Below, piece by piece: positions 4,261 to 5,382 of a stretch of DNA of 5,382 bases (position 1 is the first letter of the stretch; each line of letters begins with the position of its first letter). The notes under the pieces were generated by a model that saw only the letters and a program-made list of their open reading frames with translations, was not told the origin of the DNA and ran no database searches. This DNA comes from an uncultured Mucilaginibacter sp. (GTDB lineage: Bacteria; Bacteroidota; Bacteroidia; Sphingobacteriales; Sphingobacteriaceae), in the NCBI GenBank assembly GCA_903885865.1, contig CAISKH010000026.1, forward strand, positions 1-5,382, in the 5' to 3' direction. The position numbers and the translations under genes are program-made.

Positions 4261-5382
4261 ATGGTGAGGATAAAATTATTTTTAAAATTAACGGTAATGG
4301 TTTTTTTACTGCAGGGTATGGGTGCTCCAATATATGGCAAACCCCGCCATTTGTTAAAAAAGGAACAACACCGGGTTGCAAAAAACATAATTCCGGGCGC
4401 CGACCAAACGCAACTATATGCAAGCTATCTGAATGGAAAAAAGATAGCGATGGTTATTAATCAAACTTCTGTTATTGGCAGGCACCACATAGCGAGTGTT
4501 GATAGCCTGCTTAAGCTGGGTCTAGCCATAAAAAAAATATTTGGGCCCGAACATGGTTTCAGGGGCAATGCAAGTAACGGTGCTGTAGTTGATGATAGCG
4601 TTGACCCCAAAACCGGCCTGCCCGTAATATCGCTTTACGGCAAACATTTTAAACCAACACCGGCCGACATGGAAAATATTAACCTCGTTATATTTGATAT
4701 ACAGGATGTAGGTGCCCGCTTTTATACCTACATCTCTACCCTGCATTATGTGATGGAGGCCTGTGCCGAAAATAACATAGAGCTAATGATATTAGACAGG
4801 CCCAACCCTAACGGGTATACTGTTGATGGGTTGGTATTAGATACCGCTTACCGTTCGTTTGTTGGTATGCACCCTGTACCCATTACGCATGGCATGACCA
4901 TTGCCGAATATGCGCAAATGATAAACGGCGAAGGCTGGTTAAAAAACCATATTCAATGCAAATTAAAAATAGTTAAGGTTGCAAATTATACCCATTCATC
5001 AACCTATCGGCTGCCTGTAAACCCGTCGCCTAATTTAAATGGTGATCAGTCGGTTTTATTGTATCCAAGTTTGTGTTTGTTTGAGGGTACAGCTTTAAGT
5101 GTGGGCCGGGGCACTTTGGTGCCTTTCCAGGAGATGGGCCATCCCTTATTAAAAGGGAAATACCGGTATTCATTTACTCCCGTGAGCATACCGGGCATGA
5201 GTGAGGACCCGCCGCAAAAAAACCAGGTTTGTTATGGCATCGACCTGCGAAATTATGATACCAATACGATGATAAAAAGCGGCCATATCAATTTATCATG
5301 GCTGATAGAACTGTACCGGGCCTTCCCCGATAAACTACATTTTTTTAATGCTTATTTTACAAAACTTGCGGGTACCGAAGAG
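4261..5382 (+). CDS. namZ: Exo-beta-N-acetylmuramidase NamZ family (DUF1343, GH171), 3' end missing
   Basis: The frame is open from this ATG to the window edge: 374 residues without a stop, probably lacking only a few dozen. The N-terminus MVRIKLFLKLTVMVFLLQG is a Sec signal peptide without a lipobox, with cleavage probably near residue 26 (IYG before KP), so a periplasmic enzyme is expected. Family members remove terminal N-acetylmuramic acid from the non-reducing end of peptidoglycan fragments, feeding cell-wall recycling. Motifs in order: VINQTSV (65-71), FGPEHGFRG (94-102), GLPVISLYG (119-127), FDIQDVGARFYTY (145-157), DRPNPNG (179-185), GMHPVPITHGMT (202-213), NPSPNL (254-259), YPSLCLFEGT (268-277) and SVGRGT (280-285). 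E97 in EHGF and E275 in LFEGT are, from memory of the family, the candidate catalytic acids. The start is bounded by an in-frame TAA at 4237-4239; a weak GAGGAAAG lies at 4243-4250. It is divergent from the Lol-type permease. Confidence 0.93.
   Translation, partial: MVRIKLFLKLTVMVFLLQGMGAPIYGKPRHLLKKEQHRVAKNIIPGADQTQLYASYLNGKKIAMVINQTSVIGRHHIASVDSLLKLGLAIKKIFGPEHGFRGNASNGAVVDDSVDPKTGLPVISLYGKHFKPTPADMENINLVIFDIQDVGARFYTYISTLHYVMEACAENNIELMILDRPNPNGYTVDGLVLDTAYRSFVGMHPVPITHGMTIAEYAQMINGEGWLKNHIQCKLKIVKVANYTHSSTYRLPVNPSPNLNGDQSVLLYPSLCLFEGTALSVGRGTLVPFQEMGHPLLKGKYRYSFTPVSIPGMSEDPPQKNQVCYGIDLRNYDTNTMIKSGHINLSWLIELYRAFPDKLHFFNAYFTKLAGTEE

Noticed and set aside
4175..4460. Open frames on both strands at the start of namZ (4175-4423 - and 4257-4460 +)
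   Set aside because: Out of frame with the conserved NamZ reading frame, which runs unbroken from 4261.

Overview
The window looks like chromosomal DNA from a Bacteroidota member, most likely family Sphingobacteriaceae (Mucilaginibacter/Pedobacter-like). This is an inference from the protein flavour (MBL-rhodanese tail, stand-alone MnmD, two-domain MazG with a Pro-rich start, MNF.YFIA.RI-type Lol permease, GH171/NamZ), from the A-rich leaders without Shine-Dalgarno sequences, and from the mini-repeats between genes. No RNA gene, insertion sequence, CRISPR array or phage gene was seen.

Layout on the + strand: (1) 1-594 is the 3' part of a gene ending in two rhodanese domains, the first lacking the catalytic Cys and the second intact. 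(2) 584-774 is a palindromic mini-repeat element built from heptamers; it supplies the stop codon of the rhodanese gene and the start codon of the next gene. (3) 759-1433 is mnmD, the tRNA wobble-uridine methyltransferase, with a third short-repeat family inside its coding sequence. (4) 1428-1560 is a second palindromic element, built from octamers, that starts on the stop codon of mnmD and almost fills the spacer. (5) 1566-2369 is mazG, a nucleoside triphosphate pyrophosphohydrolase. (6) 2430-2861 is a small lipoprotein of unknown function, followed by a strong intrinsic terminator at 2910-2946. Convergent to this, on the - strand, 4178-2958 encodes a LolC/LolE-type ABC permease that starts with TTG. 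Divergent from the permease, 4261 to the window end is the 5' part of a secreted exo-N-acetylmuramidase of the NamZ family (DUF1343), cut off by the window edge.

The genes are housekeeping types: sulfur transfer, tRNA modification, nucleotide-pool cleaning, lipoprotein trafficking and peptidoglycan recycling. The first three run the same way and could be co-transcribed; the lipoprotein may have its own promoter. The envelope genes (lipoprotein, Lol-type permease, NamZ) sit together but on different transcripts.

The unusual part is 584-1560. Three unrelated short tandem-repeat families (ATGGTTC heptamer, CAACTGC heptamer, AGATGTGC octamer) cluster around and inside mnmD, while none was noticed in the other 3.8 kb. 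Two of them form long inverted repeats that reach into coding ends. The mnmD start codon lies in a segment that can pair with the upstream array, and it is preceded by two tiny ORFs chained by ATGA overlaps. That makes repeat-dependent control of mnmD translation a testable idea, though it is not demonstrated.
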